Part shown: piece after piece, positions 7,108-14,399 of the stretch
Position numbering within the stretch: position 1 is the first letter of the stretch
Layout of the letters: each line of letters opens with the position of its first letter
The notes under the pieces: model-generated
Seen by the model: the letters and a program-made list of their open reading frames with translations, nothing else
Databases searched by the model: none
Told to the model about the DNA's origin: nothing
Source: Oscillospiraceae bacterium
GTDB lineage: Bacteria > Bacillota > Clostridia > Oscillospirales > Ruminococcaceae
Direction of reading: 5' to 3'
Assembly: GCA_003512525.1 (NCBI GenBank)
Contig: DOQG01000031.1
Span: 45,025 to 64,663, forward strand
DNA: 19,639 nucleotides
Program-made: the position numbers and the translations under genes

Positions 7108-7533
7108 ATGGCTCAGAAGGTTACAGGATTTATAAAATTACAAATTCCTGCCGGTAAAGCAACGCCGGCTCCCCCGGTTGGTCCTGCATTAGGTCAGCAC
7201 GGTGTAAACATTATGGCGTTTACAAAGGAATTCAATGAGCGCACAAAGAATGACGCAGGTCTTATTATACCTGTTGTTATCACAGTTTATGCTGACAGAA
7301 GTTTTTCATTTATTACAAAAACTCCGCCTGCTGCCGTTCTTATCAAGAAGGCTTGCGGAATTGAAACAGCATCAGGCACACCCAACAAGAACAAGGTTGC
7401 TAAGATCACTAAGGCTCAGGTTCAGCAGATCGCTGAAACAAAGATGCGTGACTTAAATGCGGGTTCTATAGAAGCCGCTATGTCTATGATCGCCGGCACA
7501 GCTCGTTCAATGGGTATTGAAGTAGTTGACTAA
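7108..7533 (+). CDS. rplK: 50S ribosomal protein L11
   Basis: L11 binds 23S rRNA at the GTPase-associated centre and is needed for the RelA stringent response. The 141 residues are full length. The N-terminal domain holds IPAGKATPAPPVGPALGQHG and the C-terminal RNA-binding domain ends AGTARSMGIEVVD. ATG at 7108 with GGAGG 9 nt upstream is chosen; the longer TTG-initiated frame from 7084 adds residues foreign to L11. Confidence 0.97.
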   Translation: MAQKVTGFIKLQIPAGKATPAPPVGPALGQHGVNIMAFTKEFNERTKNDAGLIIPVVITVYADRSFSFITKTPPAAVLIKKACGIETASGTPNKNKVAKITKAQVQQIAETKMRDLNAGSIEAAMSMIAGTARSMGIEVVD

Positions 7534-7540
7534 TTAAGAC

Positions 7541-7568
7541 GGTGGGAGGATAATTTCCGTTATACCAC
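7541..7568 (+). promoter_or_regulatory. Probable ribosomal protein L1 mRNA-binding (autoregulatory) site
   Basis: GGTGGGAGG pairs at its outer part with ACCAC (GTGG/CCAC), with an inner GG/CC pair and an asymmetric loop that mimics the L1 site on 23S rRNA. It lies in the rplK-rplA gap just before the rplA ribosome site. L1 represses its own operon through such mRNA sites in many bacteria. The identification rests on position and on the GTGGGAGG...CCAC pattern. Confidence 0.55.
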
Positions 7569-7582
7569 AAGGAGGATAATGA

Positions 7583-8275
7583 ATGAAACAAGGTAAGAAA
7601 TACGTTGACAGCGTAAAGCTGATCGACAGCACTAAAGCATACGATTCAAGCGAAGCTCTCGACTTAGTTTGCCAGACTGCAAAGGCTAAGTTCGATGAAA
7701 CAGTTGAGCTTCACGTTAGACTCGGTGTTGACTCACGTCACGCTGATCAGCAGGTAAGAGGTGCGGTTGTACTGCCCAACGGTACAGGTAAGACTGTACG
7801 CACACTGGTATTCGCTAAGGGCGATAAGATCCAGGCTGCTATCGACGCAGGTTCTGATTTCGTTGCTGACGATGATACAGTTAAGAAGATCAACGACGGT
7901 TGGATGGACTTCGACGTTGTAATCGCAACTCCCGATATGATGGGTGTTGTAGGACGTTTAGGTAAGGTTCTCGGTCCGCGTGGTCTTATGCCTAACCCCA
8001 AGGCAGGTACAGTTACTCCTGATGTTGCTAAGGCAATTTCAGAAGCTAAGGCAGGTAAGATCGAATACCGTCTTGACAAGTCTAACATAATCCACTGCCC
8101 CATAGGCAAGGCATCATTCGGTAAGGAGAAGCTCGAACAGAACTTCAACACACTGATGGACGCTATAGTTAAGGCTAAGCCCGCCGCTGCAAAGGGTGCA
8201 TATCTGAAGAGCTGTACAGTTTCTTCAACAATGGGCCCCGGCGTTAAGGTAAGCACAGCTAAGTACGGTGTTTAA
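7583..8275 (+). CDS. rplA: 50S ribosomal protein L1
   Basis: L1 forms the mobile stalk that helps release E-site tRNA and represses its own mRNA when in excess. The 230 residues are full length. Visible signatures include the N-terminal KQGKKYVDSVKLID, the central VVGRLGKVLGPRGLMPNPK and the C-terminal YLKSCTVSSTMGPGVKV. AAGGAGG lies upstream of the ATG. The gene ends the operon: a strong terminator follows at 8311, and the rplJ-rplL genes that often come next are absent. Confidence 0.97.
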   Translation: MKQGKKYVDSVKLIDSTKAYDSSEALDLVCQTAKAKFDETVELHVRLGVDSRHADQQVRGAVVLPNGTGKTVRTLVFAKGDKIQAAIDAGSDFVADDDTVKKINDGWMDFDVVIATPDMMGVVGRLGKVLGPRGLMPNPKAGTVTPDVAKAISEAKAGKIEYRLDKSNIIHCPIGKASFGKEKLEQNFNTLMDAIVKAKPAAAKGAYLKSCTVSSTMGPGVKVSTAKYGV

Positions 8276-8310
8276 TTAACACGATTACGACTAACGATAC
8301 AACACAAGTA

Positions 8311-8338
8311 AAGCCGATGAGAGATCATCGGCTTTTTT
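8311..8338 (+). terminator. Terminator of the rpmG-rplA operon
   Basis: AAGCCGATGA (8311-8320) and TCATCGGCTT (8325-8334) form a perfect 10-bp stem with a GAGA loop, running into six T residues. Confidence 0.92.
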
Positions 8339-8374
8339 GTGCTCATATTTCAGAATGCTTTGCGAACCTCAAAT

Positions 8375-8473
8375 ATAGTAGCAACGTTATCGTATAGGCT
8401 AACCCGAGAAGCGCTATCCGACAAACTGAACTATCGGTAGCCTGCTGTCAATGTTGATTGATAAAACGGCATA
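8375..8473. repeat. Dispersed intergenic repeat, copy B
   Basis: This is the same-orientation partner of 78-180. The shared blocks are AACCCGAGAAG (8401-8411), TATCGGTAGC (8432-8441) and TCAATGTT (8448-8455). GGCTA and CCGA can pair with TCGG and TAGCC to give a hairpin. It starts about 35 bp after the rplA terminator. The pairing partners partly persist between copies (AGC with GCT in copy A, GGCTA with TAGCC here), which suggests the structure matters, though two copies are too few to show this. Confidence 0.65.
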
Positions 8474-8731
8474 ACAGGAGTGTACTAAGGTCAGACTTTC
8501 TCCACATACCAAAAAGTGAGCCTTGCGCACTATTCTTTAGCCCATGTTGCAGACTTATAATTTCCTGCTTTTAGTTCTGCCGTGGCTGTTACGATGTTGC
8601 GACCGCCTAGGCAGACTATGATAGCGGAACAGTCAAGTTGGCTGTTCCACCTTTTTATGAAGAAAATAACTGCTATACAAGGACACATAAGCAGAGCGAA
8701 CCGTATATCGGCAAATATAGGCAATAATCAT
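8474..8731. other. Gene-free spacer with one terminator-like hairpin
   Basis: I see no gene I can support here. GGAACAG (8626-8632) pairs with CTGTTCC (8642-8648), and ACC plus five T residues follow, which resembles a weak terminator for plus-strand transcription. Short overlapping frames on both strands (63-64 residues) lack ribosome sites and a recognisable family. Confidence 0.4.
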
Positions 8732-8766
8732 AAGAGCCTGATCTCGATGCAGAATCAGGCTCTTTT
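8732..8766. terminator. Strong terminator, possibly bidirectional
   Basis: AAGAGCCTGAT (8732-8742) pairs perfectly with ATCAGGCTCTT (8754-8764) across an 11-nt loop, and T residues continue to 8766. The transcript it ends is not evident. Confidence 0.75.
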
Positions 8767-8777
8767 CGTTTAGGAGA

Positions 8778-8807
8778 TTGACATTATATGGTGAACTACG
8801 GTATAAT
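8778..8807 (+). promoter_or_regulatory. Promoter for the Nudix gene pair
   Basis: TTGACA (8778-8783) and TATAAT (8802-8807) with an 18-bp spacer follow directly after a terminator. About 110 nt of leader precedes the first Nudix start. It contains two more TATAAT boxes (8856 and 8881) without good -35 partners. Confidence 0.75.
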
Positions 8808-8923
8808 AAATGTTAGCAGACCAATAAAAGTAATAAAATTCCTATGCGATTAAGGTATAATTAAGGTTTGTATGTTAGAGTATAATAGGTAAAGTGTAGC
8901 AGGATGACGTTTTGGAGGTTATT

Positions 8924-9445
8924 ATGGAGCGATTACTGCTGTTAGATGCAAAAGACTACGATGATGATATGGACGTATGGGCAAGGATTGCAGTACGGGG
9001 TATCGTTTTTATTGGAGACAAGCTATTGCTGCTCAATGATAATAAAGGCGAGGTCAGTCTCCCCGGCGGCGGTCAGGACGAGGTTGAATCCGATGCAGAT
9101 ACCCTTATCCGTGAGATCAGAGAGGAAACGGGATACTCCGTTATTCCCGATACCATACGTCCGTTTGGGTATATCGAGGAAAAGCGAAGGGATTTCAAGA
9201 GCTATCACGATGACAGGATATTCCACCAGATCAGCAGACTGTATTTTTGCGAGGTATCTGCCGAGTGTGGAGAAACGCAGCTCAGCAAACAGGAAAAGAT
9301 CTATGGAATGAGAACAACGATGTATGCCCTTGATGAAGCAATAGCCAAGAATCGGGCGATGCTCGATACTGTTGGCAATCTTGCGTGGAATCAGAGGGAG
9401 TATAGGTCGTTACTGCTGATAAAAGAGTATATAGAAAAGGTGTGA
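8924..9445 (+). CDS. Nudix hydrolase
   Basis: A 173-residue Nudix protein. The Nudix box occupies residues 49-71: Gly49, Glu55 and the core REIREETGY (63-71), which binds the divalent metal and cleaves nucleoside diphosphates linked to another group. The substrate cannot be read from the sequence. The N-terminal 20 residues are acidic and outside the core fold. ATG at 8924 with GGAGG (8914-8918) is chosen over a TTG at 8912 that overlaps the ribosome site. The second Nudix gene starts 7 nt after its stop. Confidence 0.85.
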   Translation: MERLLLLDAKDYDDDMDVWARIAVRGIVFIGDKLLLLNDNKGEVSLPGGGQDEVESDADTLIREIREETGYSVIPDTIRPFGYIEEKRRDFKSYHDDRIFHQISRLYFCEVSAECGETQLSKQEKIYGMRTTMYALDEAIAKNRAMLDTVGNLAWNQREYRSLLLIKEYIEKV

Positions 9446-9452
9446 CTGAAAA

Positions 9453-9863
9453 ATGACAGCAAAGATCATCGTAAAATGTATCATATACAACAGAGCACTG
9501 AACCGATTTCTCTTAGTTCAGAGATGCCAAAATGACGATACAGGTGCGAACACCTGGGAGAATGCAGGCGGCAACATTGAGGACGGCGAAACGCCAGAAG
9601 ATGCGGTGTTCAGAGAGGTCAAAGAGGAAACAGGTATCACGGACATTGAGATAAAGAAGATCGCTTATGTGAGTATTTTAGAGGGTGAGCTGCCCGACCT
9701 CTTGATCGTTTATCTGTGCGAAACTGCGACCGAGAATGTCACGGTCAGCTTTGAACATCAGGCTTACATCTGGGCAGATGAGGAGAAGTGCAGAGAGCTT
9801 TTGCCAAAAGCGATCATCAGTGATTTTGAAAAGAATCATGTGTTTGATATTTTACGCAAATAA
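9453..9863 (+). CDS. Nudix hydrolase
   Basis: A 136-residue Nudix protein consisting of little more than the core domain. The Nudix box is at residues 40-62: Gly40, Glu46 and REVKEETGI (54-62). The N-terminal TAKIIVKCIIYN is the usual first strand. The gene follows the preceding Nudix gene by 7 nt, with only a weak ribosome site (AAAGGTG), so its translation probably depends on the upstream gene. Outside the box the two proteins have little in common, so this is an operon of two different Nudix enzymes and not a recent duplication. Substrate unknown. Confidence 0.85.
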   Translation: MTAKIIVKCIIYNRALNRFLLVQRCQNDDTGANTWENAGGNIEDGETPEDAVFREVKEETGITDIEIKKIAYVSILEGELPDLLIVYLCETATENVTVSFEHQAYIWADEEKCRELLPKAIISDFEKNHVFDILRK

Positions 9864-9885
9864 TCAAGAAATTACATGAGAACCG

Positions 9886-9894
9886 TGATATAAT
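9886..9894 (+). promoter_or_regulatory. Extended -10 promoter before the chimeric ORF
   Basis: TGA followed by TATAAT is an extended -10 element 32 bp before the next ATG; no clear -35 is visible. Confidence 0.4.
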
Positions 9895-9926
9895 GAATTC
9901 ATAAAAACCGACGGAGGAATGAGCCT

Positions 9927-10382
9927 ATGACATACACAGCAAAAATAGAACAGACAAAGGACTACAAAAAGCGAATGCACTATATGCCGAACACGGACAC
10001 CTTTGAGGAAAAGGACTGCGACAGCCTGTCTAATATCAGGAACGTGCCTTTCCCCTCCGGCTGGATAAAGGAGTCGGGAACGCCGCCTTGTTCGCATCTT
10101 GATGTTATAGTTGTAACTGATGAGCCGTGTGAGCTCGGTGTAAAGCCCGACTGTATGGACGATGCTGTGGCTATCGCCGAAAGCTACGTCAAGTCTGGCA
10201 AGAATGAGGACATCAACTCGGCACTGTCGGCGGTAGTCAAGAAATATCCCGATATGAAGGCTGACGTGGGCGACAGCAAGAAGCAGGGCGGCTTCAAGGT
10301 CGGCGCAGGCAGCTCCGACAAGGAAGAAAAGCCCGACAACAGCAGACTTGATAACGCATTCGGTATCAAGAAAAAGAAGTAA
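9927..10382 (+). CDS. Chimeric ORF: pyrophosphatase-like N-terminus joined to phage scaffold-like C-terminus
   Basis: A 151-residue ORF with GGAGG upstream of its ATG. Residues 1 to about 71 resemble the front half of a family I inorganic pyrophosphatase (RMHYMPNTDTFEEKD, then SGWIKESGTPP and HLDVIVVTDEPCELG). The rest of that fold, including most metal ligands, is missing. From about residue 69 the text becomes that of a phage capsid scaffold protein: ELGVKPDCMDDAVAIAE, NSALSAVVKKYPDMK, the glycine-rich GGFKVGAGSS and the terminal SRLDNAFGIKKKK. ELG (10131-10139) could belong to either parent and is the likely junction. A working pyrophosphatase is unlikely. The next ORF resembles the start of a capsid protein, in the scaffold-then-capsid order of phage genomes. 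Family assignments are from memory of typical sequences. Confidence 0.6.
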   Translation: MTYTAKIEQTKDYKKRMHYMPNTDTFEEKDCDSLSNIRNVPFPSGWIKESGTPPCSHLDVIVVTDEPCELGVKPDCMDDAVAIAESYVKSGKNEDINSALSAVVKKYPDMKADVGDSKKQGGFKVGAGSSDKEEKPDNSRLDNAFGIKKKK

Positions 10383-10400
10383 GAAAGGTAAGGTGTAAAA

Positions 10401-10646
10401 ATGCCAAACACAATCAACTATGCTGAACAGTATACCAATCAGCTCAGAGAGCTTTACGGTCAGGAGTCAAAGGCTGACGCTCTCTACCACTCAAATTCCG
10501 ATATCCAGCTCAGAGGCGGAAAGACAATCAAGATACCCATAGACTGTATCAAAAAAATTGCAGAAGTCACCGGGACCGGTTCAAGGTATTTAATGTGCCG
10601 GGAAGAACGCTCTATAAGAATACTTGATAAAATTTTTTTGAAATAA
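10401..10646 (+). pseudogene. Phage major capsid protein, N-terminal fragment
   Basis: An 81-residue ORF. Residues 1 to about 49 (MPNTINYAEQYTNQLRELYG, then SKADALYHSNSDIQ and GGKTIKIPID) resemble the first arm of phage major capsid proteins, which normally run about 300 residues. The remainder (KKIAEVTGTGSRYLMCREER and onward) does not look like capsid and ends in an AT-rich stretch, so the gene is truncated and probably joined to foreign sequence near 10545. It follows the scaffold-like ORF by 18 nt, with a weak AAGGTG ribosome site. It lies between that ORF and the 3' end of tRNA-Gln, a common side for phage integration. Confidence 0.55.
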
Positions 10647-10667
10647 TTCGTGTAAAATTCGTGTAGT

Positions 10668-10698
10668 AAAAAAATAAACCGCATAACAATGCGGTTTA
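10668..10698 (-). terminator. Terminator of the tRNA operon (minus strand)
   Basis: Read on the minus strand, TAAACCGCAT and ATGCGGTTTA form a 10-bp stem with a 4-nt loop, followed by a T-run (bases 10668-10674). It closes the transcript 10 nt after tRNA-Gln. Confidence 0.88.
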
Positions 10699-10707
10699 AA
10701 TGGTATC

Positions 10708-10782
10708 TGGCTGGGATAGCGGGATTTGAACCCACGAGTGACGGAGTCAAAGTCCGTTGCCTTACCGCTTGGCTATATCCCA
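10708..10782 (-). tRNA. tRNA-Gln (TTG anticodon)
   Basis: On the minus strand the acceptor arm TGGGATA pairs with TATCCCA, followed by G and an encoded CCA. The anticodon stem-loop is ACGGA-CTTTGAC-TCCGT, with anticodon TTG reading CAA. The T-loop GGGTTCAAATCCC is intact. Last tRNA of the operon. Confidence 0.93.
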
Positions 10783-10788
10783 TTATAA

Positions 10789-10831
10789 ACAAATGCCGCC
10801 GGCACTTAAGCCCAGCGCAGGCGGCATTTGT
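10789..10831. repeat. 12-bp hairpin between tRNA-His and tRNA-Gln
   Basis: ACAAATGCCGCC (10789-10800) pairs perfectly with GGCGGCATTTGT (10820-10831) over a 19-nt loop. On the minus strand the stem is followed by TTATAATG, only partly T-rich. It may act as a partial terminator or a processing signal between tRNAs. Confidence 0.6.
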
Positions 10832-10843
10832 ACATAATAAATA

Positions 10844-10921
10844 TGGGGTGGGAGATGGGACTCGAACCCACGATCTTCGGGACCACAATCCGACGCGTTA
10901 ACCAGCTACGCTACACCCACC
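10844..10921 (-). tRNA. tRNA-His (GTG anticodon)
   Basis: On the minus strand the anticodon loop TTGTGGT carries anticodon GTG. An extra 5' G (position 10921) faces C73, the hallmark of tRNA-His. The acceptor GTGGGTG pairs with CTCCCAC with one T-T mismatch, and CCA is encoded (10844-10846). T-loop GGGTTCGAGTCCC. Confidence 0.93.
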
Positions 10922-10926
10922 ATAAA

Positions 10927-11003
<77 letters not shown>

Positions 11004-11059
11004 ATGGTCATCACATTTACATATTTATTAAAAATATGCTTTTGATAAATCAAAAGCAA

Positions 11060-11134
11060 TGGAGCGGGTGATGGGAATCGAACCCACACAACCAGCTTGG
11101 AAGGCTGGGATTCTAGCCATTGAACTACACCCGC
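11060..11134 (-). tRNA. tRNA-Gly (TCC anticodon)
   Basis: On the minus strand the anticodon arm is CCAGC-CTTCCAA-GCTGG with anticodon TCC reading GGA. The acceptor GCGGGTG pairs with CACCCGC, then T and an encoded CCA (11060-11062). T-loop GGGTTCGATTCCC. First tRNA of the operon. Confidence 0.95.
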
Positions 11135-11187
11135 ATATAAGTCATAATGTGTCGAACAAGCTGTACACATCTCTTTGACGCTAGTAT

Positions 11188-11216
11188 ATTATAACACAGT
11201 AAAACCACTTTGTCAA
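11188..11216 (-). promoter_or_regulatory. Consensus promoter of the tRNA operon
   Basis: On the minus strand TTGACA (11216-11211) and TATAAT (11193-11188) are 17 bp apart, a full consensus match, about 54 bp before tRNA-Gly. Confidence 0.93.
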
Positions 11217-11315
11217 GACTTTTTTGAAATTTTTTCTCATTCAGCCGGATCAAGAATATGTTCCGATCATATCAGGAATTTCAGCATAGCAATATCTTCA
11301 TTTTTGCCGTTTAGC

Positions 11316-11344
11316 TTGTATTTCACGACCTTATTTGATATAAT
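11316..11344 (+). promoter_or_regulatory. Promoter of the hydrolase-nadE genes
   Basis: TTGTAT (11316-11321) and TATAAT (11339-11344) are separated by 17 bp, and a GAAAGGAG ribosome site follows before the ATG at 11386. Confidence 0.75.
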
Positions 11345-11385
11345 AGTATATTATACGAGATAGCACCGATGAAAGGAGAAAGTCT

Positions 11386-12351
11386 ATGGCATATGAAAAG
11401 CTGATCGGCACATTTGAATCATCTGACGGTATTGACAATTGTGCCTATTATATTTACTTGCCTACATCTATTATAAACGGCGGTTATAAGGGTATTATCC
11501 AGATTTCTCACGGTATGTGCGAATATATTGAGCGTTATGAACATTTTGCGGATTTTCTTACATCACACGGTTATATAGTCTGCGGTAACGATCATCTCGG
11601 ACATGGAAACAGTGTAAAATCTAATGACGACCTCGGTTACTTTGCAAAAAAAGACGGCTGGAGCCACCTTGTTAACGATCTTCACCGTATGACCATGATA
11701 ATGAAAAAGAAGTATCCTGCTCTCCCTTATATTCTGATAGGTCACAGTATGGGAAGCTTTATCGCAAGGCTTTATCTGACACGCTTTCCGAATGAGCTCA
11801 CCTGTGCGGTTATTATGGGTACAGGCGATGATAAGTCGCTTTCCGATATCGGTGTAAGAGCGACCCGCTCTGTAGTGTCCATCAAGGGTGAACGTTTCCG
11901 CAGCGATAAGCTCAACACTCTCATATTCGGAGTGTATAACGATAAAATAAAAGACAGACAAACTATCTTTGACTGGCTCACTCACGACAGAGAAGTAATA
12001 AAAAAATATATAGATGACGAAAAAAGCAATTTTGTCTTCACCGCAAGCGGCTTTGTTGACCTTACCACTCTTCTTCGCAAGGTGTCAAGTCAGCAATGGG
12101 CTGAAAAAGTGCCGAAAAAACTACCTGTTATATTTATGGCAGGAACAGCAGATCCTGTCGGCGGATACGGCAAGGGTGTTAGAAACGTATATGCAAAGCT
12201 GATAGATGAAGGTTGTAACGTGGATATAAAGCTCTATCACGGCGCACGTCACGAACTTGTGAACGAAACTATGAAAGAAATAGTTTTTGATGATATTTTA
12301 AACTGGATAAACAGAAAGGTCGGCGGAATGACAGGCAATTATGAATTTTGA
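11386..12351 (+). CDS. Alpha/beta hydrolase (serine aminopeptidase / monoacylglycerol-lipase-like)
   Basis: A 321-residue alpha/beta-hydrolase. The oxyanion-hole stretch QISHGMCEYIERYEHFADFL begins near residue 39. The nucleophile elbow GHSMGS places Ser121, the acid is Asp256 in AGTADPVGG, and the histidine is His289 in YHGARHE, so the catalytic triad is complete. No signal peptide is seen, suggesting a cytoplasmic esterase, lipase or peptidase. The substrate cannot be read. The GAAAGGAG ribosome site is good. nadE follows 22 nt after the stop, likely on the same transcript. Confidence 0.87.
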   Translation: MAYEKLIGTFESSDGIDNCAYYIYLPTSIINGGYKGIIQISHGMCEYIERYEHFADFLTSHGYIVCGNDHLGHGNSVKSNDDLGYFAKKDGWSHLVNDLHRMTMIMKKKYPALPYILIGHSMGSFIARLYLTRFPNELTCAVIMGTGDDKSLSDIGVRATRSVVSIKGERFRSDKLNTLIFGVYNDKIKDRQTIFDWLTHDREVIKKYIDDEKSNFVFTASGFVDLTTLLRKVSSQQWAEKVPKKLPVIFMAGTADPVGGYGKGVRNVYAKLIDEGCNVDIKLYHGARHELVNETMKEIVFDDILNWINRKVGGMTGNYEF

Positions 12352-12373
12352 GCCTTAAGCCGAAAAGAACAAT

Positions 12374-14329
12374 ATGAAAGACGGATTTATAAAAGTTGCG
12401 GCGGCAACACCCGAAATAAAGGTCGCTGACTGCAATAACAATGCAAAACAGATAGTTTCACTTGCAAAGGAGCTTGCCGGAAAAGGCGTAAGGCTTGCGG
12501 TTTTCCCTGAGCTTTGTATCACAGGCTATACCTGTCAGGATCTATTCTTCCAGACAACGCTCCTAGACGGGGCTAAGAATGCACTTATAACTATTCTGAA
12601 GGAGTTATCAAAGCTTGATATGATAACCGTAGTCGGTCTGCCGATGCAGTTTGAAAGCAAGCTATATAACTGTGCGGCTGTAACCTATCACGGAGAAGTA
12701 CTCGGATATGTTCCAAAGCAGTATCTTCCAAATTACAACGAATTTTATGAGATGCGCCACTTTACCGCATGGGACGGTAACAAATGCGAATATTATTTAA
12801 ATCATTTCAATACAGACGGCGATGGCGAATGTGACGATATATTGAGCGCGTATTTCGGTGCGGGACTTGTGTTCACTTGTAACGATATGCACGAATTTTC
12901 ATTCGGAGTTGAGCTTTGCGAAGATCTGTGGTCACCTTGCCCGCCCTCGACATATCTTGCACAGAGAGGTGCAAATATCATTCTTAATCTTTCTGCAAGC
13001 AACGAGATGATAGGAAAGTCGGAATATCGCCGTTCACTTGTTCTTAATCAATCGGCAAGGCTTATATCGGGCTATATTTACTGCTCCGCAGGCGACGGCG
13101 AAAGCACACAGGATCTGGTGTTCTCAGGTCATAATATAATAGCGGAAAACGGCACAACACTTGCAGAGAGTGTGCTTTTCTCAAACGATTATGTTATCAG
13201 CGAAATAGATGTAAATAAGCTTGCGTTTGAGCGCCGAAAGAACACATCATTCAGAAATAGCACAGACAATAAGCACGAAGCCGAAACTATATGGTTTGAT
13301 ATGGCGGTTTCCGAAACAAACCTCACTCGTTTTGTTTCACGCACACCGTTTATTCCTTACTCTGCCGATGAAACAGATAAGAGATGTGAGCTTATCCTTT
13401 CGATGCAGGCACACGGACTTAAAAAGCGAATTTCACATACTTATGCAAAAACCGCAGTTATCGGTATTTCCGGCGGACTTGACAGCACACTTGCACTTCT
13501 TGTATGCGTCAATGCGATGAAGCTCCTTGACAGACCGATGACTGATATCGTAGCGGTAACAATGCCTTGCTTTGGTACAACCAAACGTACAAAATCCAAT
13601 GCAGTGAAGATATGCGAAGCACTCGGCGTTACACTGCGTGAGATCGACATCACCGATAGCGTAAAACAGCATTTCAAGGACATAGGACACGATATAAACG
13701 ATCTGTCTGTGGTATTTGAAAACGGGCAGGCAAGAGAACGTACAAAGGTGCTTATGAATGTTGCCAACCAGACAGGCGGACTTGTCATAGGCACAGGCGA
13801 TCTGTCGGAGCTTGCTCTCGGCTGGGCTACCTACAACGGCGATCATATGTCAATGTATGGCGTAAACTGCTCGATCCCTAAAACACTAATCAAGCACCTT
13901 GTAAGCTACTACAGCAAGACGACAGGTAATAAGCTGCTTAAGGAATCACTTGAGGATATACTTGACACCCCGGTAAGCCCCGAGCTTCTGCCTGCAAACG
14001 GCGATGAAATTTCTCAGAAGACCGAAGACCTTGTAGGTCCTTACGAGCTACATGATTTCTTCTTATATAACGGCATCAGATGGGGATTTACCCCCGAAAA
14101 GGTGTTCAGACTTGCGCTGTATACATTTGATGGAGTATATGACCGTGAAACTATACTCAAATGGCTCAAGACCTTCTACCGTCGCTTCTTCTCACAACAG
14201 TTCAAGCGTTCGTGTCTGCCGGACGGTCCTAAGGTAGGTTCGGTAACGCTGTCACCCAGAGGCGACTGGAGAATGCCGAGCGATGCCTGCGCAACGTTAT
14301 GGCTAAGTCAGATAGAGAACCTGAAATAA
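12374..14329 (+). CDS. nadE: Glutamine-dependent NAD+ synthetase
   Basis: Converts deamido-NAD+ to NAD+ with ATP, taking ammonia from glutamine, the last step of NAD synthesis. The 651 residues match the two-domain form. The N-terminal nitrilase-type glutaminase has Glu46 (FPELCITGY), Lys115 (PKQYLPNYNEF) and Cys182 (GVELCEDLW). The C-terminal synthetase has the PP-loop SGGLDS (366-371), the deamido-NAD-binding TGDLSELALGWATYNGDH and the ending PKVGSVTLSPRGDWRMPSDA. The ribosome site is weak (GAAAAGAAC), so expression probably relies on the upstream gene. No terminator lies between it and spoIIR. Confidence 0.96.
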   Translation: MKDGFIKVAAATPEIKVADCNNNAKQIVSLAKELAGKGVRLAVFPELCITGYTCQDLFFQTTLLDGAKNALITILKELSKLDMITVVGLPMQFESKLYNCAAVTYHGEVLGYVPKQYLPNYNEFYEMRHFTAWDGNKCEYYLNHFNTDGDGECDDILSAYFGAGLVFTCNDMHEFSFGVELCEDLWSPCPPSTYLAQRGANIILNLSASNEMIGKSEYRRSLVLNQSARLISGYIYCSAGDGESTQDLVFSGHNIIAENGTTLAESVLFSNDYVISEIDVNKLAFERRKNTSFRNSTDNKHEAETIWFDMAVSETNLTRFVSRTPFIPYSADETDKRCELILSMQAHGLKKRISHTYAKTAVIGISGGLDSTLALLVCVNAMKLLDRPMTDIVAVTMPCFGTTKRTKSNAVKICEALGVTLREIDITDSVKQHFKDIGHDINDLSVVFENGQARERTKVLMNVANQTGGLVIGTGDLSELALGWATYNGDHMSMYGVNCSIPKTLIKHLVSYYSKTTGNKLLKESLEDILDTPVSPELLPANGDEISQKTEDLVGPYELHDFFLYNGIRWGFTPEKVFRLALYTFDGVYDRETILKWLKTFYRRFFSQQFKRSCLPDGPKVGSVTLSPRGDWRMPSDACATLWLSQIENLK

Positions 14330-14399
14330 ACACATTTTTGAATAACCGAAATCAACCTGTCAATAATTACCTCACAAAGCTAATGCTACGGAGGTACTT

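Noticed and set aside
8530..8724. Minus-strand 64-residue frame ending TATAELKAGNYKSATWAKE, and an overlapping plus-strand 63-residue frame (8582-8773).
   Set aside because: Neither has a ribosome site, both use weak starts, they overlap each other and a terminator-like hairpin, and I recognise no family. The minus-strand tail looks somewhat protein-like and could be a gene remnant, but I cannot support it.
8924..9863. Recent tandem duplication of one Nudix gene.
   Set aside because: Outside the Nudix box the two proteins share little and differ in length (173 and 136 residues).
10484..10901. Open frames crossing the tRNA genes on both strands (for example 10689-10901 plus and 10484-10888 minus).
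   Set aside because: They run through intact tRNA sequence; their protein text is the typical spurious translation of tRNA genes.
11175..11363. Plus-strand 62-residue frame before the hydrolase gene.
   Set aside because: It overlaps the tRNA promoter and the hydrolase promoter and has no ribosome site.
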